Shown here: piece by piece, positions 35,554 to 43,403 of the stretch | Layout of the letters: each line of letters starts with the position of its first letter | Position numbering within the stretch: position 1 is the first letter of the stretch | Assembly: GCF_024704835.1 (NCBI RefSeq) | Contig: NZ_JAMXBE010000004.1 | Coordinates: 62,001-126,000, forward strand | Reading direction: 5' to 3' | DNA length: 64,000 nt | Origin: Parapedobacter tibetensis | GTDB taxonomy: Bacteria; Bacteroidota; Bacteroidia; Sphingobacteriales; Sphingobacteriaceae | Notes under the pieces: generated by a model | Databases searched by the model: none | What the model was told of the DNA's origin: nothing | The model's input: only the letters and a program-made list of their open reading frames with translations | Made by a program: the position numbers and the translations under genes

Positions 35554-35991
35554 ATGACATTGGTAAAATTTTCAGGAAACAAAAACAGAGGGGTAGACAA
35601 TTGGGTAAATGACCTTTTCAACCCAATTTTCAACGATTCTTTTTTGGCCGACAGGTTCATCTCACGCGTGCCTGCCGTAAACGTGGCCGAGACAAACGAG
35701 GCCTATCATATTGAATTGGCCGCTCCAGGATTGGAAAAGGGTGATTTTAAGATTAATGTAGACGGGGATGTGTTGACAATCTCTGCTGAACGGAAATCGG
35801 AAACCAAGGACGAAAGTAAGAAGTATAGCAAACGTGAATATAGTTACGCTTCATTTACCCGCTCCTTCACCTTGCCCGAAAGCATCGACCACAACAAAAT
35901 CAACGCTCAATACCATGAGGGTATATTGAAAGTAGAAATCGGGAAGAAAGAAGAAGCTAAGGTTGCTTCCCGGTTGGTAGAGGTAAAGTAA
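35554..35991 (+). CDS. Hsp20/alpha-crystallin small heat-shock protein
   Basis: 145 residues. ATP-independent holdase. A strong AGGAGG (35541-35546) sets the start at 35554. The N-terminal arm (NWVNDLFNPIFND) is followed by the alpha-crystallin domain from about 45 to 135: VNVAETNEAYHIELAAPGLEKGDFKINVDGDVLTISAER, then a SFTLPESID strand and the A-x-x-x-n-G-x-L-like YHEGILKVEIGKK. Preceded by 140 bp of AT-rich intergenic DNA with its own promoter and followed by a terminator, so a single-gene unit. Confidence 0.95.
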   Translation: MTLVKFSGNKNRGVDNWVNDLFNPIFNDSFLADRFISRVPAVNVAETNEAYHIELAAPGLEKGDFKINVDGDVLTISAERKSETKDESKKYSKREYSYASFTRSFTLPESIDHNKINAQYHEGILKVEIGKKEEAKVASRLVEVK

Positions 35992-36031
35992 ACGGGTATT
36001 GTGCGTAAGATAATTGGATAAGTAACACCTG

Positions 36032-36066
36032 GCCTGCAGCACCACGATGGTACTGCGGGCTTTTTT
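36032..36066 (+). terminator. Rho-independent terminator after the Hsp20 gene
   Basis: GCCTGCAG pairs with CTGCGGGC (one G-T pair), loop CACCACGATGGTA, followed by six T. It may also serve the convergent YceI gene. Confidence 0.85.
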
Positions 36067-36074
36067 ATATACCA

Positions 36075-36602
36075 TTATCTCGCCAAGGCATCCATATGTA
36101 CTGTAGCCACATTACGGAGCATGAATGTTTTACCTCCAACACCATAATCCAACCGATTAACCTCGAATGTACTTGACAAGGAATATGTGCCATCTTGGTT
36201 TTTCTTTGCATCGAAGGGTAAGGTCACTGTTTTTGTGATATCCTTGATGGTAAGATTTCCGGTAGCCAAAAAACCGGTGTCCTTTGCTTCTACTTTTGTG
36301 GATACGAAACGGATGGTGGAAAACCGTTCTACATCGAGGTATTTCTCCCCTTTGGCGTCGCTATCTCTTCTTTTATGGTCGGTAAACACCGAGTTTGCAG
36401 GTATGGCAATGTCTATTCGTGTCGCCGAGAGGTTAGCAGGATCAAAGACAAATTTACCTTTAGGCGCTTCAAAAGTGCCTTGTAATGTGCCGACAATGCT
36501 GCCGATGCTGAACGATGTATTGCCTGAGACAATGCTGGCGGTCTGCGCGCTCATTGCCGTCGTCAATAGCGTGGCCATAATAGCCAATGTGATTTTCTTC
36601 AT
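36075..36602 (-). CDS. YceI-family lipid-binding periplasmic protein
   Basis: 175 residues from ATG 36602 (MKKITLAIMATLLTTAMSAQ signal peptide); the frame continues to 36629 but that start would add a non-signal extension. The lipocalin-like YceI domain shows SFSIGSIVGTLQGTFEAPKGKFVFDP, a central RRDSDAKGEKYLDVERFSTIRFVS and VTLPFDAKKN. Members bind isoprenoid-type lipids in the periplasm. It lies 23 bp downstream of the thioesterase gene and is probably cotranscribed. Confidence 0.9.
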   Translation of the reverse strand: MKKITLAIMATLLTTAMSAQTASIVSGNTSFSIGSIVGTLQGTFEAPKGKFVFDPANLSATRIDIAIPANSVFTDHKRRDSDAKGEKYLDVERFSTIRFVSTKVEAKDTGFLATGNLTIKDITKTVTLPFDAKKNQDGTYSLSSTFEVNRLDYGVGGKTFMLRNVATVHMDALAR

Positions 36603-36625
36603 GGTGTACAGTGTTAGTGCATGTG

Positions 36626-37066
36626 TCAAGTTGTTATTTCTTGGTAATCTTCACTTTTAGGCAAGCGCTCCACAATGGTTTGCCATTCGAGTGGCAAGGG
36701 AGTAAGTTTTCGTTTTGTTACATCCATCCAAGCGCCGTCTACAGTTACCACCGCGCATTTGGTGCCATCCATTCGATAGATTTCATGGCGAAATGAAAAC
36801 CTGGAATTCAATAGGTTATATTTGGTCATCGCTACAGTCACTTTCACATACTCATCAAGTTGTATCTCCCTTAAATAGACCAATTCTTCCCGAAAGAGTA
36901 TAGGACCAATACCAACCGCGGCAATCTTATCGAGTGACAACCCCATTTTCTTAAGCATGTTGCTCCTGGCTTGTGCACAGAAATCGGCATAGGCCGAATG
37001 CCGCAGATGCCTGTTGGCATCAATCTGCGCCCATATCACCTGTCCTTCATAGAAAACATTTTCCAT
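36626..37066 (-). CDS. Acyl-CoA thioesterase (4HBT hotdog family)
   Basis: 146 residues from ATG 37066 (MENVFYEGQVIWAQIDANRHLRHSAY); ATG 37081 would add five residues. The hotdog active-site segment is DANRHLRHSAYADFCAQARSNML, similar to YbgC/FadM-type enzymes where the Asp is catalytic. FREELVYLREIQLDEYVKV and a later CAVVTVDGAWMDV complete the fold. Hydrolyses acyl-CoA; chain length unknown. First gene of a probable pair with YceI. Confidence 0.85.
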   Translation of the reverse strand: MENVFYEGQVIWAQIDANRHLRHSAYADFCAQARSNMLKKMGLSLDKIAAVGIGPILFREELVYLREIQLDEYVKVTVAMTKYNLLNSRFSFRHEIYRMDGTKCAVVTVDGAWMDVTKRKLTPLPLEWQTIVERLPKSEDYQEITT

Positions 37067-37222
37067 GCTCAAACTTAGCACTTTTTTTGGTTTGGGAAAA
37101 GGCCTAACAACAGGCAGGGACTAATAACCAGTTGTACGCCTGATGACCTCCCTGCCTTCAATAACAAAATCGTCGAAGAAATTGCAGAGGGAAAACATGC
37201 TGGACGGCATGCATAAAAGGGG

Positions 37223-38098
37223 CTACTTTGTCCCTTTAACTGCCATTTTCAAGGTAAAGACCTTGTCAGTTGCTGTAATGAAGAGCTGATCCCTGTTTGG
37301 GCCAGCGAAACAGATGTTGGCCGTCCAGTTTGACGGCACGGGGATGTGCGTGATTTTCTCGCCCTGCGGGTTATATACATCAATACCTTTACCTGTAAGG
37401 TACAGGTTTCCTTCTTCATCAATGGTCATACCATCGGAACCCTGAGGCGCAAAAAATTGCTTGTCGGTCAACGAACCATCGCTTTGGATACGATACTTGT
37501 AAATTTTGCTATCTCCAATATCCGCAACATACAGAAACTTGCCGTCTGGTGTGCCGACGATACCGTTGGGTCTTTTAAACTGGTCGTCCAACCTCGTTAC
37601 AGTTCCGTCCTGATATAGATAAAGGGCTTGCGACTGCATCCCCGGCGATGTTCGTGTCCAATAGTCACGTTGGTAATAGGGGTCAGTGAAGTAAATCAAA
37701 CCTGAAGGCGATACCCATGTATCATTCGGTCCATTGAAAAGAGAATCGAGGTAGTTGACCGCCAGTTTCTCGACATTACCGTCCATATCGATGCGCCATA
37801 ACTGATATTTTTCATCGGCGCAGGCGATCAATAAGCCTTCGCTATCGAAATACAGTCCGTTCGAGCGCCCTGCATTTTCCATAAATACCGACAGGTTGCC
37901 ATCCACATCATATTTCCATATCCGGTTGTTGGGCTGGTCTGTGAAGAACACATTGCCTTCCTTATCTACGGCGGGGCCTTCGGTGAAACTGAATCCATCG
38001 GCCACTAGTTGGAGTTCCGCACCAGGTGACACTTGCGAAAAACAGGCTTTACTAAAAAGGAAGAACCAAACGGCGAATGTTATCATATGCCTATTCAT
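37223..38098 (-). CDS. SMP-30/gluconolactonase-like secreted protein
   Basis: 291 residues from ATG 38098 (MNRHMITFAVWFFLFSKACFSQ signal peptide). Six-bladed propeller motifs: GFSFTEGPAVDKEGNVFFTDQPNNRIWKY, GRSNGLYFDSEGLLIACAD, FNGPNDTWVSPSGLIYFTDPYY and RPNGIVGTPDGKFLYVADIGD. These hold the Glu, Asn and Asp metal ligands of SMP-30 lactonases. Probably a sugar-lactone hydrolase in the periplasm; substrate unknown. The 140 bp after it (37082-37222) holds no gene that I can see. Confidence 0.9.
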   Translation of the reverse strand: MNRHMITFAVWFFLFSKACFSQVSPGAELQLVADGFSFTEGPAVDKEGNVFFTDQPNNRIWKYDVDGNLSVFMENAGRSNGLYFDSEGLLIACADEKYQLWRIDMDGNVEKLAVNYLDSLFNGPNDTWVSPSGLIYFTDPYYQRDYWTRTSPGMQSQALYLYQDGTVTRLDDQFKRPNGIVGTPDGKFLYVADIGDSKIYKYRIQSDGSLTDKQFFAPQGSDGMTIDEEGNLYLTGKGIDVYNPQGEKITHIPVPSNWTANICFAGPNRDQLFITATDKVFTLKMAVKGTK

Positions 38099-38182
38099 AA
38101 CGAGCTGGATATACAAGTAAATCGATTATAATCTACCGCAATATAAGTGTTTTACATATAAATATAAAATGGATAATTATCC

Positions 38183-40084
38183 TTATTCAATGATTTTGAA
38201 GTCCGTGCGGCGATTGAGCTGTCGTCCTTCTTCTGTATCATTGCCAGCGACTGGTTGAGACTGGCCATACCCCTTGTAACTTAATCTTCCTGCCGGTATC
38301 CCGGCGTCAATCAGGTAATCATGCACTGCTTTTGCCCGATTTTCGGAAAGGGTTTGATTGTAGGCTTTGCTTCCTGTATCATCTGTATGCCCACCGATTT
38401 CGACCCGTACATCTTTATTCAGGTTCAAGAAACCAATAAGGTTATCCAAATCGCTTTTCGACCGGGGTAGCAGTTCATAACGGTTCACCTCAAAAAAGAC
38501 GTTGTTGAGTGTTTCGGCGCTTCCCGTCTTTATCCTCGAAAGTGTAATACGTATTTCATAAGCATCGTTAATTTTGGTGCTATCGTCAAGGGGATAATTT
38601 TCGGAAAAAAAGAGATAACCCGGCTGCTTGATATGCAATGCATAGGTTTTGCCAAAGGGTAGGGGGGCAAGGAAAGTTCCGTCTTCATAATCAGCCCTTT
38701 CATTGTACACTGTCTCGTTGGTGAGGATATCCGTCACAGTCACTTCAGCATGGATGGGTTTTTCGTTCTCAGCATCCACGATAATGCCCTTGAGATAAGC
38801 CACGGGATTGGGTTGCACGGACTGCGGCAGCTCGAAGGAATAAATATCCAATCCTCCAAAGGCATCAGGCCTCCTGGTTGAGAAATATGCTTGTTTACCA
38901 TTCATACTCACAGACAACGCGCTTTGTTCGTGGTGGTCATTGATGGGATAGCCGAGGTTGACAGGATGCTGCCAATGTCCAGCACTATCTAGCTGACTTT
39001 TGAAGATATCTTTGTCGCCAAATCCCGGCCAACCGTTCGATGCAAAGTAAAGCGTGCGATTATCGGCGTGGATATAGGGTGAACTTTCATCATAGGGCGT
39101 GTTGATGGCTGGACCAAGATTTTGCGGGACGCCCCATTGCCCATTGTCCTGGAGGATAGATTTCCAAATATCATAGCCGCCTTGCCCGCCATGGCGATTG
39201 CTCACGAAATAGAGCGTCCGTCCGTCGGCACTCAATGCAGGCTGTGCTTCCCATCCTCGACTATTGACGGGAGACCCCAGGTTATGCGGCTCGCCCCACC
39301 GGTCGCCTTCTCGCCTTGACACATAGATATCGCAGCTACCCAGCCCACCCGGGCGATTACATCCAGTGAAGAATAAGTATTTGCCATCGGGCGAAATGCA
39401 ATGGGCTCCTTCGTTATAGCGTGCCGAATTGATGTCGCCCTGCAAAGGGAGGGAGGTTTGCCATGTACCGCTACTATCTTGGGTGCTTTCATAGAAATTT
39501 TCCCGGTTGTCCGTCTTGCGGGTGAAAATGATGGTCTTGTAATCTGCCGTGAGCTTGGGGAAATACTCATCGTATTCGCTATTGATGGCCACACCGGGAT
39601 TGTGCGGATGGAAGGGCAACGGTTTTTTCAGGGCAGAAATGCTAAATTCACAATCAGCAATATATTTGTCTGTAAGTCGTTGGCCTGCTGCATCCAAGCC
39701 AGGTGTAAGCCTATATTTTCGCAGCATGGGCAGGGCCTCGGTATACTTTCCAAGGTAAAGAAGGCTTTCACCCAAACCAAACCACGTAAGTGATGTCAAT
39801 GTCGAATCTAATTGAACAACACGAGCATAATGTTCTACGGCTTTTTCATAGCTTTTCTGCCTTCGGTGAATATCCCCAAGTTGTTGATGGGGGGCAGCGA
39901 AACTAGCATCCAATGCAATGGCAGATTCCAGTGAAGCGATGGCAGGGTCATATTGGCGGTTTTTCAGCTGGTTTGTTGCTGTTTCAAAAGCCTGTTGTGC
40001 TTTTCTGTTATTGGAATGCATTTGAGCATACCCAGACACATAGCACAATACGCATAATAGTAGGGCATATAATGGTTTTCGCAT
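38183..40084 (-). CDS. OmpA-family protein with TPR and PD40 propeller
   Basis: 633 residues from ATG 40084 (MRKPLYALLLCVLCYVSGYAQ signal peptide); ATG 40102 is an alternative. Order of parts: TPR-like helices (about 25-115, QYDPAIASLESAIALDASFAAPHQQLGDIHRRQ), PD40 beta-propeller repeats (about 165-430, YFPKLTADYKTIIFTR, CISPDGKYLFFTG, SPYIHADNRTLYFAS), a carboxypeptidase-regulatory-like domain (about 440-510), and a C-terminal OmpA peptidoglycan-binding domain (VEIGGHTDDTGSKAYNQTLSENRAKAV). Anchors the outer membrane to peptidoglycan. This architecture is frequent in Bacteroidota, sometimes with type IX secretion substrates. Confidence 0.92.
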   Translation of the reverse strand: MRKPLYALLLCVLCYVSGYAQMHSNNRKAQQAFETATNQLKNRQYDPAIASLESAIALDASFAAPHQQLGDIHRRQKSYEKAVEHYARVVQLDSTLTSLTWFGLGESLLYLGKYTEALPMLRKYRLTPGLDAAGQRLTDKYIADCEFSISALKKPLPFHPHNPGVAINSEYDEYFPKLTADYKTIIFTRKTDNRENFYESTQDSSGTWQTSLPLQGDINSARYNEGAHCISPDGKYLFFTGCNRPGGLGSCDIYVSRREGDRWGEPHNLGSPVNSRGWEAQPALSADGRTLYFVSNRHGGQGGYDIWKSILQDNGQWGVPQNLGPAINTPYDESSPYIHADNRTLYFASNGWPGFGDKDIFKSQLDSAGHWQHPVNLGYPINDHHEQSALSVSMNGKQAYFSTRRPDAFGGLDIYSFELPQSVQPNPVAYLKGIIVDAENEKPIHAEVTVTDILTNETVYNERADYEDGTFLAPLPFGKTYALHIKQPGYLFFSENYPLDDSTKINDAYEIRITLSRIKTGSAETLNNVFFEVNRYELLPRSKSDLDNLIGFLNLNKDVRVEIGGHTDDTGSKAYNQTLSENRAKAVHDYLIDAGIPAGRLSYKGYGQSQPVAGNDTEEGRQLNRRTDFKIIE

Positions 40085-40276
40085 GGAACAGGGTATTTCC
40101 ATGCTAATATAGGTTTTTTTCTGCGTTCTATACACTTCTTCTTGCTAATTCCCTGCTTTCTCCCGCCATCATCTGAGTCTTATCCGTGTGGTATATGGCT
40201 TTTATATGGGATTTCCCCAGATAATCCCAACATAAACCTCGGATACGGCGCAGATACAAGCAGCTATTAAGGTGGA

Positions 40277-41038
40277 TTAGCTTCGTTTAAACGTCTTCAA
40301 CAACTGCTTGGTTTCCGGACTGAGCACCAACCGGCCACTGATAGCTGCCTGCTTGTAAAGCAATTCATCCCAATGCTTGGTGCCATGCCATAAGGTTTTC
40401 TTGAGTGCCGTAAGCGCTTCTTGGTTTTTGTTTATTAACTGTTCGCAAAATTGCTCGATGGCTTCATCCAATTCGAAGATTGTCGGCCTTACTGAATGGA
40501 ACAGGTCGTGCCGTTGTGCCCATTGCACATCGAAAAAGCGTGCGGGATTGAGCGAAAGCTCGGTCAACGCTGAGATGCCGATCTTACGTTCAACGGCCGG
40601 GGCAATGACAAAAGGACCGATATTGATGCTAACCTCGCTAAGCTTGACTGCCGCCTTTTCCGTTGCAAAACAATAATCGCATGCGGCAATAAGCCCGACA
40701 CCACCCCCCACAGCCTTACCTTGTACTCTGCCTACGATAAGTTTTGGCGACTTACGCATCGCATTGATGACATCAGCAAACCCTGAGAAAAACGCTTTGC
40801 CGGCATCTTCATCCTGTATGGCCAGCAATTCATCAAAACTAGCCCCAGCACAGAATGTGGTATCGCCTTCGCTCTGCAACAGGATGAGCTTGGTGGCGCT
40901 GTTATCGCCTGCAGATTGGATTTGGTCGCTTAGATTGGCAAGCAAATTAGACGGTAACGCATTATGGGCGGGATGGCCGAAGGTAATGACGGCTAACCCA
41001 TTGGTGTTTATCTCGGTTTTTACGAATCCTGATTCCAT
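40277..41038 (-). CDS. Enoyl-CoA hydratase/isomerase family protein
   Basis: 253 residues. Crotonase fold: HPAHNALPSNLLANL, FCAGASFDELLAI (oxyanion hole), GRVQGKAVGGGVGLIAACDYCFA (second oxyanion hole), LSEVSINIGPFVIAPAVERKIG. The catalytic Glu of true hydratases near VGxxxxxGG is replaced in part, and LSEVSINIGPF is more like methylglutaconyl/isomerase types, so the exact reaction is open. Stands alone on this strand; upstream sequence is repeat copy B. Confidence 0.85.
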   Translation of the reverse strand: MESGFVKTEINTNGLAVITFGHPAHNALPSNLLANLSDQIQSAGDNSATKLILLQSEGDTTFCAGASFDELLAIQDEDAGKAFFSGFADVINAMRKSPKLIVGRVQGKAVGGGVGLIAACDYCFATEKAAVKLSEVSINIGPFVIAPAVERKIGISALTELSLNPARFFDVQWAQRHDLFHSVRPTIFELDEAIEQFCEQLINKNQEALTALKKTLWHGTKHWDELLYKQAAISGRLVLSPETKQLLKTFKRS

Positions 41039-41053
41039 ATATAATAAAGAAAA

Positions 41054-41160
41054 TGGAACGCTGATGACGCGGATTTAACTGATCTTCGCGAATCTCTAAA
41101 CAATCAATTTAAACGTATCAATCCGTGGCCATCTGCCTAATCAGCGTTATCCGTGTTCCA
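41054..41160. repeat. Dispersed palindromic repeat, copy B
   Basis: Begins TGGAACGCTGATGACGCGGAT and ends ATCAGCGTTATCCGTGTTCCA, an imperfect inverted pair over about 20 bp. Interior carries AATCCGT. Same family as 28498-28582. It lies directly after the stop of the mannose-1-phosphate guanylyltransferase gene and upstream of the enoyl-CoA hydratase gene. Confidence 0.75.
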
Positions 41161-41161
41161 A

Positions 41162-42247
41162 CTAAACATATTTGTTCCCGAACTTTTCCTTTACATCGGC
41201 CACAATTTGCTTGACACCTTGTTCCTGATCCTTCGGACAAATCATCAAAGTATCATCCGACTGAACGACGATGAAATTATGAAGTCCTTTTACGATGACC
41301 AACTTATTTTCGGGAGTGTGAACCATGCAGTTGGAGGAATCATAGACGATTACGTTGTCTGAAGACGAGGACGCATTGCCCAAGTAGTCCTTTTCCGCCA
41401 ACTCATATACGGAAGACCATGTGCCTAAATCGGACCACCCGAAGTCTGATGGGAGCACGTACACATTATCGGCCTTTTCCATAATGGCAAAATCGATGGA
41501 AATATTGACACAACGCACAAAAGCTCCGGAAATGAACTTGGCCTCCCGATCGGAGTTGTACACTTCTGTCCCTTCTCTAAATACATCACCCATTTCCGTT
41601 TGGTACTTGTCAAACGCCTTGATAATGGATTTAGCAGACCAGATGAATATCCCTGCATTCCAAAGGAAGTCACCGCTCTGCAAAAAAGTTTTGGCTAATT
41701 CGAGATTGGGTTTCTCCGTAAAGGTTTTCACTTTTTTGAAACCTGGAACCGTTGCTGTTTTACCATATTGAATATAACCGTAGCCTGTATCCGGACGCGC
41801 GGGTTTGATGCCTAATGTAATCAACCAATCGTAGCTTGCTGCGCATTTGAGCCCTTTGGTCACATCGCCCACAAATGTATCTGTTTCCAAAATGAGGTGG
41901 TCTGCCGGAGCAATAACCATGGTGGCATCGGGATTCAGTTGCTGTATTTTATGACTTGCATAGGCAATACAAGGTGCGGTATTTCGCATAATGGGTTCCA
42001 ATATCAGCTGTTGTTGCGACAATTTCGGCAACTGCTCCCGTACAAGGTCGGCATATGACTCGTTTGTGGCGACAAAAATGTTTGCTTCGGGAACTATCTT
42101 TAGAAAACGTTCATAAGTTGTTTGGATGAGTGTTTTTCCCGTACCCAACATGTCGATAAACTGCTTGGGCAACTTCGTGCGGCTTACTGGCCAAAACCTG
42201 CTTCCAATACCTCCTGCCATGATTACGGCATAATAATTTTTATTCAT
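41162..42247 (-). CDS. manC: Mannose-1-phosphate guanylyltransferase
   Basis: 361 residues, the short monofunctional form without a phosphomannose isomerase domain. Makes GDP-mannose for surface polysaccharides. YAVIMAGGIGSRFWPVSRTKLPKQF is the nucleotide-binding signature; LILEPIMRNTAPCIAYASH, PADHLI and TFTEKPNLELAKTFL are the usual further motifs. Downstream of kdsD by 93 bp on the same strand, so both belong to cell-envelope sugar metabolism. Confidence 0.93.
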   Translation of the reverse strand: MNKNYYAVIMAGGIGSRFWPVSRTKLPKQFIDMLGTGKTLIQTTYERFLKIVPEANIFVATNESYADLVREQLPKLSQQQLILEPIMRNTAPCIAYASHKIQQLNPDATMVIAPADHLILETDTFVGDVTKGLKCAASYDWLITLGIKPARPDTGYGYIQYGKTATVPGFKKVKTFTEKPNLELAKTFLQSGDFLWNAGIFIWSAKSIIKAFDKYQTEMGDVFREGTEVYNSDREAKFISGAFVRCVNISIDFAIMEKADNVYVLPSDFGWSDLGTWSSVYELAEKDYLGNASSSSDNVIVYDSSNCMVHTPENKLVIVKGLHNFIVVQSDDTLMICPKDQEQGVKQIVADVKEKFGNKYV

Positions 42248-42340
42248 TTGTTGTTTTTTTTTTGCTTTTGGCCATCAGCTTTCGACCGCCAGCTTAATTA
42301 TCAAATTATTATCTAAGTTTTTAATCCGCTCATCTTCGAA

Positions 42341-43306
42341 TCAAATAATCCCTTCTTTCAGCAAATCGTGCAGGTGGATTATTCCATCATATGATTGGTT
42401 ATGTAACACCAAAAGTTGCGTTATGTTATTTTCACGCATGATGTTGAGTGCATTAACGGCCAATTCGTTGCTGTCAATCGTCTTTGGTGAACTGCCCATG
42501 ATGTCCTTTGCAGTAAGCTGGTCGATATGGAGATGCTTTTCCAGCATGCGTCTGATGTCACCATCGGTAATTATCCCCATAAGCATACCGTTTTCGACAA
42601 CAGCTACTGCGCCCAGACGATGTTGGGTGATGGTAACAATAACCCCCCTCACCGGCGTGTCTGGTTGAACAGATGGCTTTCCGTTTTGCATAGATAGATC
42701 GGCCACCTTAAGATATAGGCGTTTTCCCAATGCTCCGCCGGGATGAAAGCGCGCAAAATCCCTATCACTGAATTCACGGCATTCGAGTAGGCAAATCGCG
42801 AGCGCATCACCCATAGCCAGCTGGGCAGTGGTGCTCGTTGTGGGCGCGAGGTTATGCGGGCAGGCTTCTTTCTCGACAGTCGTGTCCAAAATGAAATCGG
42901 CATGCTGTGCCAAATAGGAATTCGTGTTGCCCACCAAGGCCACGAGCTGGCTTTGCGTCTGTCTTAACAAAGGCACCAATACTTTGATTTCGGGTGTATT
43001 ACCACTTTTGGACATGACGATCACGAGGTCATTTGTCTGGATGATTCCTAAATCCCCATGAATAGCATCTGCGGCATGCATGAAAATAGCCGGTGTTCCC
43101 GTGGAATTTAATGTGGCGACAATTTTTTGAGCAATGATGGCACTTTTTCCAACACCAGTTAACACAACCCTACCTTTTAGCCCGAGAATGGTATTTATCA
43201 CAGCAATGAAATCACTGTCAATGCGTTCCGTTAATTTGTTTAAAGCACGGGCCTCTTCAACCAGAACGTTTGTTGCAATATTTTTGATTTCAGAATTGCT
43301 TTTCAC
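42341..43306 (-). CDS. kdsD: Arabinose-5-phosphate isomerase (KpsF/GutQ family)
   Basis: 321 residues from GTG 43306. The frame is open to an ATG at 43363, but a TATTTTTG promoter box lies at 43341-43348 between them and 321 residues is the family length. SIS domain (VVLTGVGKSAIIAQKIVATLNSTGTPAIFMHAADAIHGDLG, VMSKSGNTPEIK, HNLAPTTSTTAQLAMGDALA) followed by two CBS domains (from about 205; GAVAVVENGMLMGIITDGDIRRML). First step of Kdo synthesis; kdsA lies 2.3 kb away beyond recQ. Confidence 0.92.
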   Translation of the reverse strand: MKSNSEIKNIATNVLVEEARALNKLTERIDSDFIAVINTILGLKGRVVLTGVGKSAIIAQKIVATLNSTGTPAIFMHAADAIHGDLGIIQTNDLVIVMSKSGNTPEIKVLVPLLRQTQSQLVALVGNTNSYLAQHADFILDTTVEKEACPHNLAPTTSTTAQLAMGDALAICLLECREFSDRDFARFHPGGALGKRLYLKVADLSMQNGKPSVQPDTPVRGVIVTITQHRLGAVAVVENGMLMGIITDGDIRRMLEKHLHIDQLTAKDIMGSSPKTIDSNELAVNALNIMRENNITQLLVLHNQSYDGIIHLHDLLKEGII

Positions 43307-43340
43307 AAATATATTTTGTAATTTTAGATACTGATATGCG

Positions 43341-43348
43341 CAAAAATA
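43341..43348 (-). promoter_or_regulatory. -7 box for kdsD
   Basis: On the minus strand TATTTTTG, matching TAnnTTTG. Transcription would begin about 28 nt upstream of GTG 43306, which excludes ATG 43363 as start. Confidence 0.45.
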
Positions 43349-43384
43349 TGTTATTTTGAGCATTATTTAGTTATCAGTCTATCT

Positions 43385-43392
43385 TATTTTTG
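43385..43392 (+). promoter_or_regulatory. -7 box for recQ
   Basis: TATTTTTG ends 11 bp before the recQ ATG at 43404, giving a very short leader. Divergent from the kdsD box 36 bp away. Confidence 0.5.
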
Positions 43393-43403
43393 CGAAACGC
43401 GCA

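Noticed and set aside
37082..37222. Short plus-strand ORF pieces between the thioesterase and SMP-30 genes
   Set aside because: No recognisable protein, no ribosome binding site and only about 30 codons.
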